From the NCBI RefSeq assembly GCF_012999535.1, contig NZ_JABBWV010000001.1, forward strand, positions 186,001-250,000: DNA of 64,000 bases, given 5' to 3'. Both the position numbers and the translations under genes were made by a program. Under the pieces are notes generated by a model. That model was given only the letters and a program-made list of their open reading frames with translations. It made no database searches and was not told the origin of the DNA. Source of the DNA: Microbispora sp. H11081. Lineage in GTDB: Bacteria > Actinomycetota > Actinomycetes > Streptosporangiales > Streptosporangiaceae. Of this stretch, positions 34,306-47,252 are shown piece by piece; positions within the stretch are counted from its first letter, which is position 1; each line of letters starts with the position of its first letter.

Positions 34306-35628
34306 CTACTGGTTGAGGATCGTCTCAAGCTCGGTGTTGGCGTCGGCGAGAGCCTGGTCGACGCTCTTCTTGCCCTCGATCACCTCACGCGCCGCGTTCT
34401 GCAGCACGGCCTTGGTGTCGTTGGCCTCGGCCCAGTTGGGGCTGGCCGGGAAGCCCTTGGCGACCTTGAAGGTGTCCGTGAACGGCTTCTGGGCGGGGTC
34501 GCTGCCCATCTCCGCGAGCGCGTCGGGGTAGAGCGGCAGCAGGCCGCCCTCCTTCGCGTACCGGACGCCGAACTCCTTGCCCGCCGCGAGCTTGACGTAC
34601 TCGAGGGCGAGCTCGGGGTTCTTGGAATCCTTCCAGACGGCGATGTCGTTGCCGCCCTGGAAGGCCGGGGCCGGGCCGGAGCCGTCCTTGGCGGGCAGCG
34701 AGAAGAAGCCCATCTGCCCGTCGTCGACCTTGCCCTTGCTCTGCTCCTTGATGGCGGCGATGTCCCACCCGCCGGTCACGTACATGCCCACCTTGCCGGC
34801 GGCGAAGCGCTGGGCGATGTCGACGGAGTTCTGGGTCAGGCGGCCCTTGCCGGAGACGCCGTCCTTGGCGACCAGGTCCGTGTAGAACTGGAAGCCCTCC
34901 TTGAAGCCCGGCTGGGTGAGCTGGCCCACCCACTTGCCGCCCTCGAACTTGGCGAAGTCGCCGCCGGCGGACCAGACGAACGGCGACAGGGACATGTTCG
35001 CGTCGGAGCCGCCGTTGAAGGCGAAGCCGTCCACGTCCTTGCCCTGCTCGTCCACGATCTTCTTGGCCGCGGCCCGCAGGTCGTCCCAGGTCTTCGGGAT
35101 CTCGATGCCGAGCTTGTCGAACCAGTCCTTGCGGTACAGCACCGCGCGGGTGCCGCCGCCCCACGGCACGGCGTAGATCTTGTCGTCGATCGTCTCGTAG
35201 CTCCACAGGTTCTGCGGGATCTGCTGGAGCTCGGTGTCGTTCTTGACGGCGTCGGTGAGGTCCGCGAGCGCGTCCTGCGCCACCCACGCGGCGACCTGGT
35301 CGTTGCCGAACTCGGTGACGTCCGGGCCCTCGCCGCCGGCGAGCGCGGTGGTCCACTTCTTCTGGGCGTCGGGCCAGGGAATCCACTGGACCTTCGCCTC
35401 GGCGCCCGTCTTCGTCTTGAACTCGGCGTTCAGGTCGTCCATGTACTTGGTGAAGACGTCGGTGGGGGCACCGAGTCGCCACACGGTAAGAGTCTGGCCG
35501 GCGAACTTGGGACCGTCGGCGGCGGCGGAGGCCGCCGGAGCGGTTGTGTTCCCGGAGTCGTCGCTTCCGCAAGCGGCGAGTCCCAGGGCCAGGGCTGCGG
35601 TCGCGGCCGCGATCTTAGCGATCTTCAC
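34306..35628 (-). CDS. Sugar-binding lipoprotein of ABC transporter
   Basis: A 440-residue extracellular binding protein with a lipoprotein signal: MKIAKIAAATAALALGLAACGSDDS, lipobox LAAC with Cys20. The mature part is a cluster B-type fold of the SBP_bac_1 family (VWRLGAPTDVFTKYMDDLNAEF; FAFNGGSDANMSLSPFVWSAGGDF). Context (GH3 hexosaminidase, ROK regulators) suggests an amino sugar or disaccharide such as chitobiose, but alpha- or beta-glucosides are not excluded. It leads the four-gene minus-strand unit; the divergent ROK gene shares the 217-base promoter region. Confidence 0.93.
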   Translation of the reverse strand: MKIAKIAAATAALALGLAACGSDDSGNTTAPAASAAADGPKFAGQTLTVWRLGAPTDVFTKYMDDLNAEFKTKTGAEAKVQWIPWPDAQKKWTTALAGGEGPDVTEFGNDQVAAWVAQDALADLTDAVKNDTELQQIPQNLWSYETIDDKIYAVPWGGGTRAVLYRKDWFDKLGIEIPKTWDDLRAAAKKIVDEQGKDVDGFAFNGGSDANMSLSPFVWSAGGDFAKFEGGKWVGQLTQPGFKEGFQFYTDLVAKDGVSGKGRLTQNSVDIAQRFAAGKVGMYVTGGWDIAAIKEQSKGKVDDGQMGFFSLPAKDGSGPAPAFQGGNDIAVWKDSKNPELALEYVKLAAGKEFGVRYAKEGGLLPLYPDALAEMGSDPAQKPFTDTFKVAKGFPASPNWAEANDTKAVLQNAAREVIEGKKSVDQALADANTELETILNQ

Positions 35629-35785
35629 GGTGGGTCTCTCCCTTCCCGGCTTCGCGTCGGGGGTGCGCCTCGTTGGGGGGTGTCGGCGGGCCGCTCACCT
35701 GCTGGAAGGCGCTCTCCTTTCGGTCGGCGCTCATGGCGTCCCGAGGCTGATCGGTTGCCTCCGGGCTGGCTGCCGATAAACTAAC

Positions 35786-35798
35786 AAGAAAGTTTCTT
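35786..35798. promoter_or_regulatory. ROK operator candidate AAGAAAgTTTCTT
   Basis: A perfect 6-1-6 palindrome inside an AT-rich patch (ACTAACAAG...TTATAAAAAA) in the divergent region between the binding-protein and second ROK genes, 48 bases upstream of the ROK start. A/T-rich short palindromes of this kind are bound by ROK repressors in other actinomycetes. Confidence 0.65.
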
Positions 35799-35845
35799 AT
35801 AAAAAAGACCGCGTTAGCGGATCGTGACGAGAGGGGAACCTGCCG

Positions 35846-37021
35846 GTGCCTCAACGACCGGGTACGCCTCGGCTGCTACGGCAGATCAACGACCGCGCGG
35901 CGCTGGAACTCCTCATCTCCAGGGGCCCGCTCACCAGGGCCGAGTTGGGAGAGCTTACCGGGCTGTCAAAGGTCACATCAGGCCAGCTTCTGGCCAGGCT
36001 GGAGACGCGCGGGCTGGTCACCGCCGCCGGGGAGCGCCCAGGCGGGCGCGGGCCCAACGCCGCGCTGTACGGCGTCAACCCCTCAAGCGCGTACGTCGCC
36101 GGCCTGGAGGTGCTGCCGGACGGCGTCACGGCGGCCGTCGCCGACATCACCGGCACGGTCGTCGCCCAGGTCACCGTGGACCCCACCGAGGCCCGTGATC
36201 CCGTGCGCATCGTCCACGAAGCCGTCCAGCGGGCCTGCGGGACCGCCGGGATCGAGGTGGCCCGGCTGCGCTGCTTCGTCATCGGCACGCGCGGAGTGGT
36301 CGACCCCGTCACCGGCGACGTGCGTTACTCGGTCGACCTGCCCACCTGGCACGTCGGCATCCTGGCCGGGCTGCGCGGCCTGCTCGGCGAATGCGTGATC
36401 ATCGAGAACGACGTCAACCTGGCCGCGCTCGCCGAGCAGGCGTACGGCGCGGCGCGGGGCGCCGACGACTTCGTGATCCTCTGGACGGGTGTCGGCCAGG
36501 GCCTCGGCGTCATGCTCGGCGGCCGGTTGCACCGCGGCATCACCGGCGGCGCGGGCGAGATCGGCTGGCTGCCCGTCCCCGGGGAGCCGCTGCCGAGCGC
36601 GGTCACCGCGCCGCAAACCGGGTCGTTCCAGCGCCTCGTCGGGGGACAGGCGCTGCGGAACCTGGCCCGCGCGCACGGCGTCACCGCCGCCGACGACCCC
36701 GATCCCACGGTGGCCGACCTCGTCCGTACGGCCATCGACGCGGGCAGCGAGGCTTTCGTCGAGGACCTAGCAGGACGGCTCGCGGTCGGGGTCGCGGCGG
36801 TCGCCGTGGTCCTCGACCCGGGACTCGTCGTGCTCGGCGGGGACGTGGGCAGGGCCGGCGGGAGCCACCTCGCCGAGCGCGTGGAGGAGGCGGTGGCCCA
36901 GGTGTGCCCGAGCCGCCCGACGGTGGTGGCGACCGCGGTCGAGGGCAATCCCGTGCTCATGGGTGCGATCGTCGCGGCACTGGACCGAGCGCGCGAGGAG
37001 GTCTTCTCTGACACGGTCTGA
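35846..37021 (+). CDS. ROK-family transcriptional repressor (second paralogue)
   Basis: A 391-residue ROK regulator: winged helix LLRQINDRAALELLISRG...LTGLSKVTSGQLLARLETRGLV, then the ROK domain with GTRGVVDPVTGDV, ENDVNLAALAEQ and GQGLGVMLGGRLHRG. Like its paralogue at 29504 it lacks the zinc Cys motif. GTG start with GAGGGGA upstream. The divergent position at the sugar operon promoter, with a palindrome between them, makes it the likely direct repressor of that operon. Confidence 0.92.
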   Translation: MPQRPGTPRLLRQINDRAALELLISRGPLTRAELGELTGLSKVTSGQLLARLETRGLVTAAGERPGGRGPNAALYGVNPSSAYVAGLEVLPDGVTAAVADITGTVVAQVTVDPTEARDPVRIVHEAVQRACGTAGIEVARLRCFVIGTRGVVDPVTGDVRYSVDLPTWHVGILAGLRGLLGECVIIENDVNLAALAEQAYGAARGADDFVILWTGVGQGLGVMLGGRLHRGITGGAGEIGWLPVPGEPLPSAVTAPQTGSFQRLVGGQALRNLARAHGVTAADDPDPTVADLVRTAIDAGSEAFVEDLAGRLAVGVAAVAVVLDPGLVVLGGDVGRAGGSHLAERVEEAVAQVCPSRPTVVATAVEGNPVLMGAIVAALDRAREEVFSDTV

Positions 37022-37072
37022 CGCCGGGCCGGTCATGGGTGCCCGGCCGCCCGGCGGCGGACGCGAGGCCGT

Positions 37073-38125
37073 CTACGCCGAGCCATCGCGTGCGGAGCCG
37101 GCGTGTGCGGAGCCGGCGTGTGCGGAGCCGTCGCGTGCGGAGCCGCCTTGAGTGGAGCCGCCCCGCGTCGAGCCGTCCGGGGCCGGTCGCCCTTGCGGAG
37201 GGCAGCCCAGGCGGCGGTACCTTCCGGGGGCCATGCCGTACTCGCGCTTGAACGCGTTGGCGAAGGCGAACTCCGAGCCGTAGCCGACCGCGCCGGCGAT
37301 CTCGCCCAGCGTGGCGCCGGAGTCGCGCAGCATGCGCGCGGCCGTGCTCAGCCGCCACCACGTCAGATAGGTCAGCGGCGGCTGCCCGACGAGCCGGGTG
37401 AACCGGCGCGAGAACGCGGCGCGGGACAGCCCCGCGCGGCGGCCGAGGGCCTCCACCGTCCATGGGCGGGCGGGATCGCGGTGGATGCCGTCGAGTGCGG
37501 CGCTGACGGCCGGGTCGGCCAGCGCCGCGGCCCAGCCGCCGACCGCGCAGTGCTCGATCGAGACGTCGAACCAGGCCCGCAGGATGTACAGCAGCAGCAT
37601 GTCCAGCAGCGCGGGCACCACCAAGGCAGCGCCCGGCCGCGGAGCGGCGATCTCGCCGCCGAGCAGTTCGACGGCGGCCCGCAACTCGGTGTCGTGCCCC
37701 AGCCTGGCGGGCAGGTGGATCATGGCGGGCAGCCCTCCGAGCAGCGGATGCACCCAGGAGGAGTCGAGCTGGTAGCCGCCGCAGAGCGTCACGGTGACGG
37801 GACCGCTGCCCTCCACGGAGGCCGAGGCGAACAGCTCGGCGTGGGCGAGGGGGTCGCCGTCGGGCTCGGTGACGGGGGTGCCCGGTGAGTCGGCCAGCGC
37901 GTAGCCGTGCCCGTGGGGGAAGAACAGCACGTCGCCCGTCGTGACCGCGATCGGCTCGCCCTCCGGCGGGATCACCCAGCACGAGCCCTGCAGCACCACC
38001 TGGAAACCCGCATAGCCGGGTGCCGGCGGAAACCGCTGCCCCCACGGCGCCGACCACTCGACACGCGCGGAACGGGGCACGCCCCTGCGCATGGAGGCGA
38101 TCACGTCGCTCAGCACGTCCACCAC
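37073..38125 (-). CDS. AraC-family regulator with cupin sensor domain
   Basis: The 350-residue protein has an N-terminal cupin-like ligand domain (FQVVLQGSCWVIPPEGEPIAVTTGDVLFFPHG, residues about 41-72, in pieces) and a C-terminal AraC HTH (WTVEALGRRAGLSRAAFSRRFTRLVGQPP; YGSEFAFANAFKREYGMAPGRYRR). After the HTH there are about 40 residues of Gly/Ser/Ala repeats (GGSARDGSAHAGSAHAGS) that look like slippage additions. GTG 38125 or the adjacent GTG 38122 could start it; a TAGACT box six bases upstream of 38122 suggests a leaderless transcript. Confidence 0.88.
   Translation of the reverse strand: MVDVLSDVIASMRRGVPRSARVEWSAPWGQRFPPAPGYAGFQVVLQGSCWVIPPEGEPIAVTTGDVLFFPHGHGYALADSPGTPVTEPDGDPLAHAELFASASVEGSGPVTVTLCGGYQLDSSWVHPLLGGLPAMIHLPARLGHDTELRAAVELLGGEIAAPRPGAALVVPALLDMLLLYILRAWFDVSIEHCAVGGWAAALADPAVSAALDGIHRDPARPWTVEALGRRAGLSRAAFSRRFTRLVGQPPLTYLTWWRLSTAARMLRDSGATLGEIAGAVGYGSEFAFANAFKREYGMAPGRYRRLGCPPQGRPAPDGSTRGGSTQGGSARDGSAHAGSAHAGSARDGSA
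37078..37165. repeat. 15-base tandem repeat at the 3' end of the AraC gene
   Basis: Units of the form TGCGGAGCCGTCGCG or TGCGGAGCCGGCGTG repeat about five times, encoding GS(A/T)-type pentapeptides on the minus strand. Confidence 0.8.
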
Positions 38126-38175
38126 GTGAGTCTAGTCCGCGAGACGATTACGCATGAAACAGGGACTCGGGCACA

Positions 38176-38204
38176 TTGGACGCCTCACCTAGGGCTTCTA
38201 GGGT
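38176..38204 (+). promoter_or_regulatory. Promoter TTGGAC-17-TAGGGT, leaderless geometry
   Basis: TTGGAC at 38176-38181 and TAGGGT at 38199-38204 with a 17-base spacer. The ATG at 38212 begins seven bases after the -10 box, so transcription would start at or near that ATG. Confidence 0.7.
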
Positions 38205-38277
38205 GGACGGCATGACGAAAGTCCTGGTCAGCGGAGCGACCACCACGATCGACCGGCCGGTAGGCGGGGAGGAGACC

Positions 38278-39153
38278 ATGCGCGCCGCCCGCATCCACGA
38301 GTACGGCGACGCCTCCGTGATCTCGCTGGACGAGGTGCCGGTGCCGAAGCCCGGGCCGGGCGAGGTGCTCATCAGGGTGGCCGCCACGTCGTTCAACCCG
38401 TCGGAGGTCGGCCTGCGGATGGGCCTGCTGCGGGACGTGCTCGGCGGCACGCTGCCGCGCACGCTCGGCTCCGACGTGGCGGGCACGGTGGTCACCGGGG
38501 CGGGTGGCCTCGCCGTCGGGGACCGGGTGATCGGGCTCATCGAGGAGGCGGCGGCCGAGTACGCGGTGGCAAGGGCGAGTGCGCTGGTGAGGGCGCCGGA
38601 GCGGATTCCCCTGACGGACGCGGCGGCCGTGCCGGTGGCCGGGCTCACCGCGTGGCAGGCGGTCTTCGAACACGCCCGCGTCGGCAGCGGCAGCCGAGTG
38701 CTGATCAACGGCGCCGGTGGCGGCGTCGGGCTGTTCACCGTGCAGCTCGCCAAGCTCGCGGGCGCGCACGTGGTGGCGACCGCCGGGCCCCGCAGCGCCG
38801 CCGCCGTTAGGGCGCTGGGCGCCGACGAGATCGTCGACTACACCACCACCGCCCTGCCTGGCGGCAACGACGTGCTGATCAACCTGGTGCCCGGCGCCCC
38901 CGCCTCGGTGACGGAGCTGGCCGAGCACGTAGTCTCGATCACCCGGCTGATCGCGGACCCGCCCGCCGTCCACTTCGTGACCCGCAACGACCCTGGTCAG
39001 CTGACCGAGCTCGTGGCGCTGATCGACAAGGGCCTGGTGGACGTCAAGGCGGATGTTCGCCCGCTGGAGTCCCTGGCGGACGTGCACCGCGAAGCCGAGC
39101 GCGGCCTCGTCCGCGGGAAAGTCGTGCTGACGCCGGAGCCCCGGCGCGGGTGA
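38278..39153 (+). CDS. Zinc-independent NADP-dependent quinone oxidoreductase-like protein
   Basis: A 291-residue MDR-family protein (MRAARIHEYGDASVISLDEVPVPKPGPGEVLIRV), with the Rossmann loop INGAGGGVGLFTVQLAKLAG near residue 140. The zinc ligands of alcohol dehydrogenases are missing. ATG 38278 has GGGGAGGAG in front. However, an in-frame ATG at 38212 sits at leaderless distance from a good promoter and would add 22 residues (MTKVLVSGATTTIDR...). Both forms may exist. It is divergent from the AraC gene, which probably controls it. Confidence 0.88.
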   Translation: MRAARIHEYGDASVISLDEVPVPKPGPGEVLIRVAATSFNPSEVGLRMGLLRDVLGGTLPRTLGSDVAGTVVTGAGGLAVGDRVIGLIEEAAAEYAVARASALVRAPERIPLTDAAAVPVAGLTAWQAVFEHARVGSGSRVLINGAGGGVGLFTVQLAKLAGAHVVATAGPRSAAAVRALGADEIVDYTTTALPGGNDVLINLVPGAPASVTELAEHVVSITRLIADPPAVHFVTRNDPGQLTELVALIDKGLVDVKADVRPLESLADVHREAERGLVRGKVVLTPEPRRG

Positions 39154-39211
39154 GACGCCGCCCGGCGCACGCGCGGGGTGGCTCGGCGCCGCCCCTGGGC
39201 GCGCGGACCGG

Positions 39212-44395
<5,184 letters not shown>

Positions 44396-44532
44396 CGCGC
44401 CACCGACAGAAAACGCCGCGCCGTCAGCCCGCCGTCAGCCCGCCGCCAGGTCGGAGGCAAGTGGGGGCCATGACGGCCACAGCAGGCTGATCCCCGTACG
44501 ACGCGACCCCTGGCCCACGGAGGGAACACGAC

Positions 44533-44667
44533 ATGTTCGGCAGGAGAAACCGCACCGACCGGCAGGACCTCGCCCATCAGGCCCGGCACGCCCGCCTGAT
44601 CCGGTACGAGACGCTGCGGGCGCGGCGCGCGGAGTGGATCGGCTGGCGAAAATGGCTGCTTCCCTGA
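44533..44667 (+). CDS. Small basic protein, 44 residues
   Basis: Begins MFGRRNRTDRQDLAHQARHARLIRY (given in part) and ends WIGWRKWLLP. GGAGGGA sits 8 bases before the ATG, third positions are G/C-rich, and no other gene covers this strand. It is Arg-rich and may be a DNA- or RNA-associated or membrane-peripheral peptide. I do not recognise it. It lies between the divergent lhr gene and the VOC gene, 46 bases before the latter. Confidence 0.6.
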   Translation: MFGRRNRTDRQDLAHQARHARLIRYETLRARRAEWIGWRKWLLP

Positions 44668-44713
44668 TTTCGGTCTGGCATTACCCGCCATGCTGGGGAC
44701 AGGCTTCCTCAGT

Positions 44714-45202
44714 ATGGAAATCGACTACGCGGCCATCGAGGAGGAGCGCGCGCGGATCCGCGCGCGTTACCTCAGCGATCGCCGTGCCGCAAGCAGCGCG
44801 AGGGGCCTGCACCACTTCGCGCTTATCTCGTCAGACGTCGAGCGGACGATCCGCTTCTACCACGAACTCCTCGAGTTCCCGCTGACCGAGATCTTCGAGA
44901 ACCGCGACTACCGCGGGTCCAACCACTTCTTCTTCGACATCGGCAACGGCAACCTGCTGGCCTTCTTCGACCTGCCGGGCCTCGACCTGGAGCCGTACAA
45001 GGAGGTTCTCGGAGGCCTCCACCACATCGCGATCTCGGTGGAGCGGGACGCGTGGGAACGCCTGCGCGGCAAACTCGACGCCGCGGGCGTGCCCTACCAG
45101 GTGGAGAGCGGCAGCTCGATCTACTTCCGTGACCCGGACGGCGCCCGGCTGGAGTTGCTCGCCGACCCGCTGGGCGAGATGTACGGCAGCAAGGTGATGT
45201 AG
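44714..45202 (+). CDS. VOC-family (glyoxalase/dioxygenase-like) protein
   Basis: A 162-residue vicinal-oxygen-chelate fold with two beta-alpha-beta3 modules. Possible metal ligands are His in GLHHFALIS (near residue 32), His in GLHHIAIS (near 100) and Glu in ARLELLAD (near 149). The first 28 residues (AAIEEERARIRARYLSDRRAA) are a charged helix outside the fold. ATG 44714 is chosen; GTG or TTG alternatives are not better. Substrate unknown. A terminator follows. Confidence 0.87.
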   Translation: MEIDYAAIEEERARIRARYLSDRRAASSARGLHHFALISSDVERTIRFYHELLEFPLTEIFENRDYRGSNHFFFDIGNGNLLAFFDLPGLDLEPYKEVLGGLHHIAISVERDAWERLRGKLDAAGVPYQVESGSSIYFRDPDGARLELLADPLGEMYGSKVM

Positions 45203-45223
45203 TCCCCTCCCACAGGGGAGGCC

Positions 45224-45256
45224 GCCGCGGCCGGGACGGCTCATCCCGGCCGCGGC
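45224..45256 (+). terminator. Terminator after VOC gene
   Basis: Perfect 13-base stem GCCGCGGCCGGGA / TCCCGGCCGCGGC with a 7-base loop. Confidence 0.87.
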
Positions 45257-45270
45257 GTCATACTGAACGC

Positions 45271-45465
45271 ATGCGCCTCACAGACTTCTGGAACAGGATG
45301 CGCCGCCATTTCGGCGAGGCGTACGCGGAGTCGTGGGCGAAGGACTACGTGATCGCCGGGCTCGGCGGGCGCACCGTCGAGCAGGCCCTCGGTGAGGGCG
45401 TGGCGGCCAAGCAGGTCTGGCGCGCCGTCTGCCAGGAGGTCGACGTGGACCCCCGGCTGCGCTGA
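45271..45465 (+). CDS. DUF3046 family protein
   Basis: A 64-residue actinobacterial protein (MRLTDFWNRMRRHFGEAYAES; GGRTVEQALGEGVAAKQVWRAVC) found close to recA in many actinomycetes, as here 3.5 kb before it. Function unknown. It is probably cytoplasmic; a single Cys is present in WRAVCQEVDVDP. Confidence 0.9.
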   Translation: MRLTDFWNRMRRHFGEAYAESWAKDYVIAGLGGRTVEQALGEGVAAKQVWRAVCQEVDVDPRLR

Positions 45466-45587
45466 CGCCGCTCCGCCTTTCCCGCTTCAACACGCCGTTC
45501 CACACCGTTCCGCCCTCTGCCGCGCGCTCTTTCCGCAGCCGCACAGGCTGCTCTCCGCCGCCTTCTACGGTCGTCGACGGCATGCAC

Positions 45588-45616
45588 TTGAACGCTGGTT
45601 GAGACGTTGCTACCGT
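45588..45616 (+). promoter_or_regulatory. Promoter TTGAAC-17-TACCGT
   Basis: Good -35 and -10 boxes with a 17-base spacer, 28 bases before the start of the four-gene membrane protein/ABC exporter unit. Confidence 0.7.
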
Positions 45617-45644
45617 GTTGAACAGGTGAACACGGAGGAAGCTC

Positions 45645-46076
45645 ATGGGCGAAGAACGTCTCACCCCTGACGAGGCGCTCCAGGAGATCGGGCGCGTGGA
45701 CCAAAGGGTCCGGCGCTCCTCGCGCGGGCCCGGACGGGCGTACCTGTTCGTGGGACTGGCCACGATGGTCTACTGGCCGGCCATGTTCCTCGGCTTCCCA
45801 CCGGTGCCCATGATCGCCGGAATCGGCTGGATCGTCCTGACGATCGCCCTGTGCGCGTACATGGCCCGGCTGCAGGTCCACGACCGGCTGATGAAATGGA
45901 TCAACGGGCCGATCTCCGCGGCGTACGTGCTGACGATGACGCTGCCGTTCGTCGTCGGTGTCCTGCTGCTGCCCGACGAGCCCACGGGAGGCTGGACGGC
46001 GGTGGTGGTGGGGCTCTCCGTATTGGCCGGACTACCCCTGGTGTACGGTGGGCTCCGCCTGATGAGGAACCGATGA
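45645..46076 (+). CDS. Small four-helix membrane protein
   Basis: A 143-residue protein with a charged N-terminus (residues 1-30) and four likely membrane helices (about 31-51, 55-72, 88-107, 115-136). Overlaps the next gene by ATGA. This type is found upstream of a small winged-helix regulator and ABC exporter in many actinomycetes. Function unknown; it may be a membrane part or sensor of the exporter system. Confidence 0.8.
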   Translation: MGEERLTPDEALQEIGRVDQRVRRSSRGPGRAYLFVGLATMVYWPAMFLGFPPVPMIAGIGWIVLTIALCAYMARLQVHDRLMKWINGPISAAYVLTMTLPFVVGVLLLPDEPTGGWTAVVVGLSVLAGLPLVYGGLRLMRNR

Positions 46077-46381
46077 CCACCCACCCCCGCCATGAGCTCG
46101 ACGAGATCATCCATGCGCCGGTCCGGTTGTCGATCATGGCCGCTCTCGCCGCGGCGGACAAGGCCGACTTCCGCTTCCTCCGGGACACCATCGAGGTCAG
46201 CGACTCGCTGCTCAGTAAGCACATCCTCACCCTCGAAGAGGCCGGTTACGTCCACGTGGAGAAGACCTTCGTCGGCAAACGGGGGCGCACGTGGCTCTCG
46301 CTGACCGACGCGGGGCGTACGGCCTTCGAGACCTACATGAATGTTCTGCGACGAATTGTGGAGGCAGCCCCCCGTGCTTGA
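46073..46381 (+). CDS. Small winged-helix transcriptional regulator (HTH_27/MarR-like)
   Basis: The 102-residue regulator is one winged helix: IIHAPVRLSIMAALAAADKADFRFLRDTIEVSDSLLSKHILTLEEAGYVHVEK at residues 12-64, read in pieces. It lacks metal-binding Cys. It overlaps the upstream membrane gene and the downstream ABC ATPase start, so it is translationally coupled and probably autoregulates the operon. Confidence 0.87.
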   Translation: MTTHPRHELDEIIHAPVRLSIMAALAAADKADFRFLRDTIEVSDSLLSKHILTLEEAGYVHVEKTFVGKRGRTWLSLTDAGRTAFETYMNVLRRIVEAAPRA

Positions 46382-47252
46382 GATCGACGGCCTGCGGAAA
46401 CGCTACGGAGACAAGACCGCGCTCGACGGAGTGGGCTTCACCGTGCGGCCGGGCGAGATGTTCGGATTCGTCGGGGCCAACGGCGCGGGCAAGACGACGA
46501 CGATGCGCATCGTGATGGGCGTGCTCGAGACCGACTCGGGCGAGGTGCGCGTCGGCGGGCGCAAGGTGACGTACGACGACCGCCGCGCCTTCGGTTACAT
46601 GCCGGAGGAGCGCGGGCTGTACCAGAAGATGAAGGTCGCGGAGCAGATCGAGTACTTCGGCAGGCTCCACGGGCTCACCCCGTCCGCCGCGCGCGCGGCC
46701 ACGGCCGCCCTGATCGAGCGGCTCGGCCTGACGGATCGGCGCGACGACGCCGTCGAGTCGCTGTCGCTGGGCAACCAGCAGCGGGTGCAGCTCGCCGTGG
46801 CGCTCGTCCACGACCCGGCGGTGCTGATCCTCGACGAGCCGTTCTCCGGCCTCGATCCGCTGGCGGTCGACGCGCTCGCCCAGGTGCTGAAGGACCGCGC
46901 CGCCGCGGGCGTGCCGGTGATCTTCTCCAGTCACCAGCTCGACGTGGTCGAACGACTCTGCGACTCGGTCGGCATCATCTCCGCGGGCCGCATGGTGGCG
47001 CACGGCCCGGTGGCCGAGCTGCGGGAGCGGGAGGGCCGCGGGGTGCTGCGTGTCGTGGTCAGGGACGCCGCGCCCGGGTGGGCCGCCGGCCTGCCCGGCG
47101 AGCTGACCCGGGAGGGCGACCGCGACGTCCTGCTGTGCGAGGAAGGCGACGACCAGGCCATCCTCCGTACGGCGATCGGCGCGGGCAAAGTGGAGCACTT
47201 CGGTCGCAGGCAGCCCACGCTGACCGAGATCTTCAGGGAGGCGGTGGCATGA
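46374..47252 (+). CDS. ABC-2 type transporter ATPase (NatA-like)
   Basis: A 292-residue ATPase. Walker A GANGAGKTTT near residue 38; signature region SLSLGNQQRVQLAVAL near 129, where LSLGN replaces LSGGQ in the usual way for this subfamily; Walker B VLILDEPFSGLDP near 150; H-loop SSHQ. The GTG start at 46374 lies inside the end of the regulator gene, behind a GGAGG at 46361-ish. It powers the permease encoded next. Confidence 0.92.
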   Translation: MLEIDGLRKRYGDKTALDGVGFTVRPGEMFGFVGANGAGKTTTMRIVMGVLETDSGEVRVGGRKVTYDDRRAFGYMPEERGLYQKMKVAEQIEYFGRLHGLTPSAARAATAALIERLGLTDRRDDAVESLSLGNQQRVQLAVALVHDPAVLILDEPFSGLDPLAVDALAQVLKDRAAAGVPVIFSSHQLDVVERLCDSVGIISAGRMVAHGPVAELREREGRGVLRVVVRDAAPGWAAGLPGELTREGDRDVLLCEEGDDQAILRTAIGAGKVEHFGRRQPTLTEIFREAVA

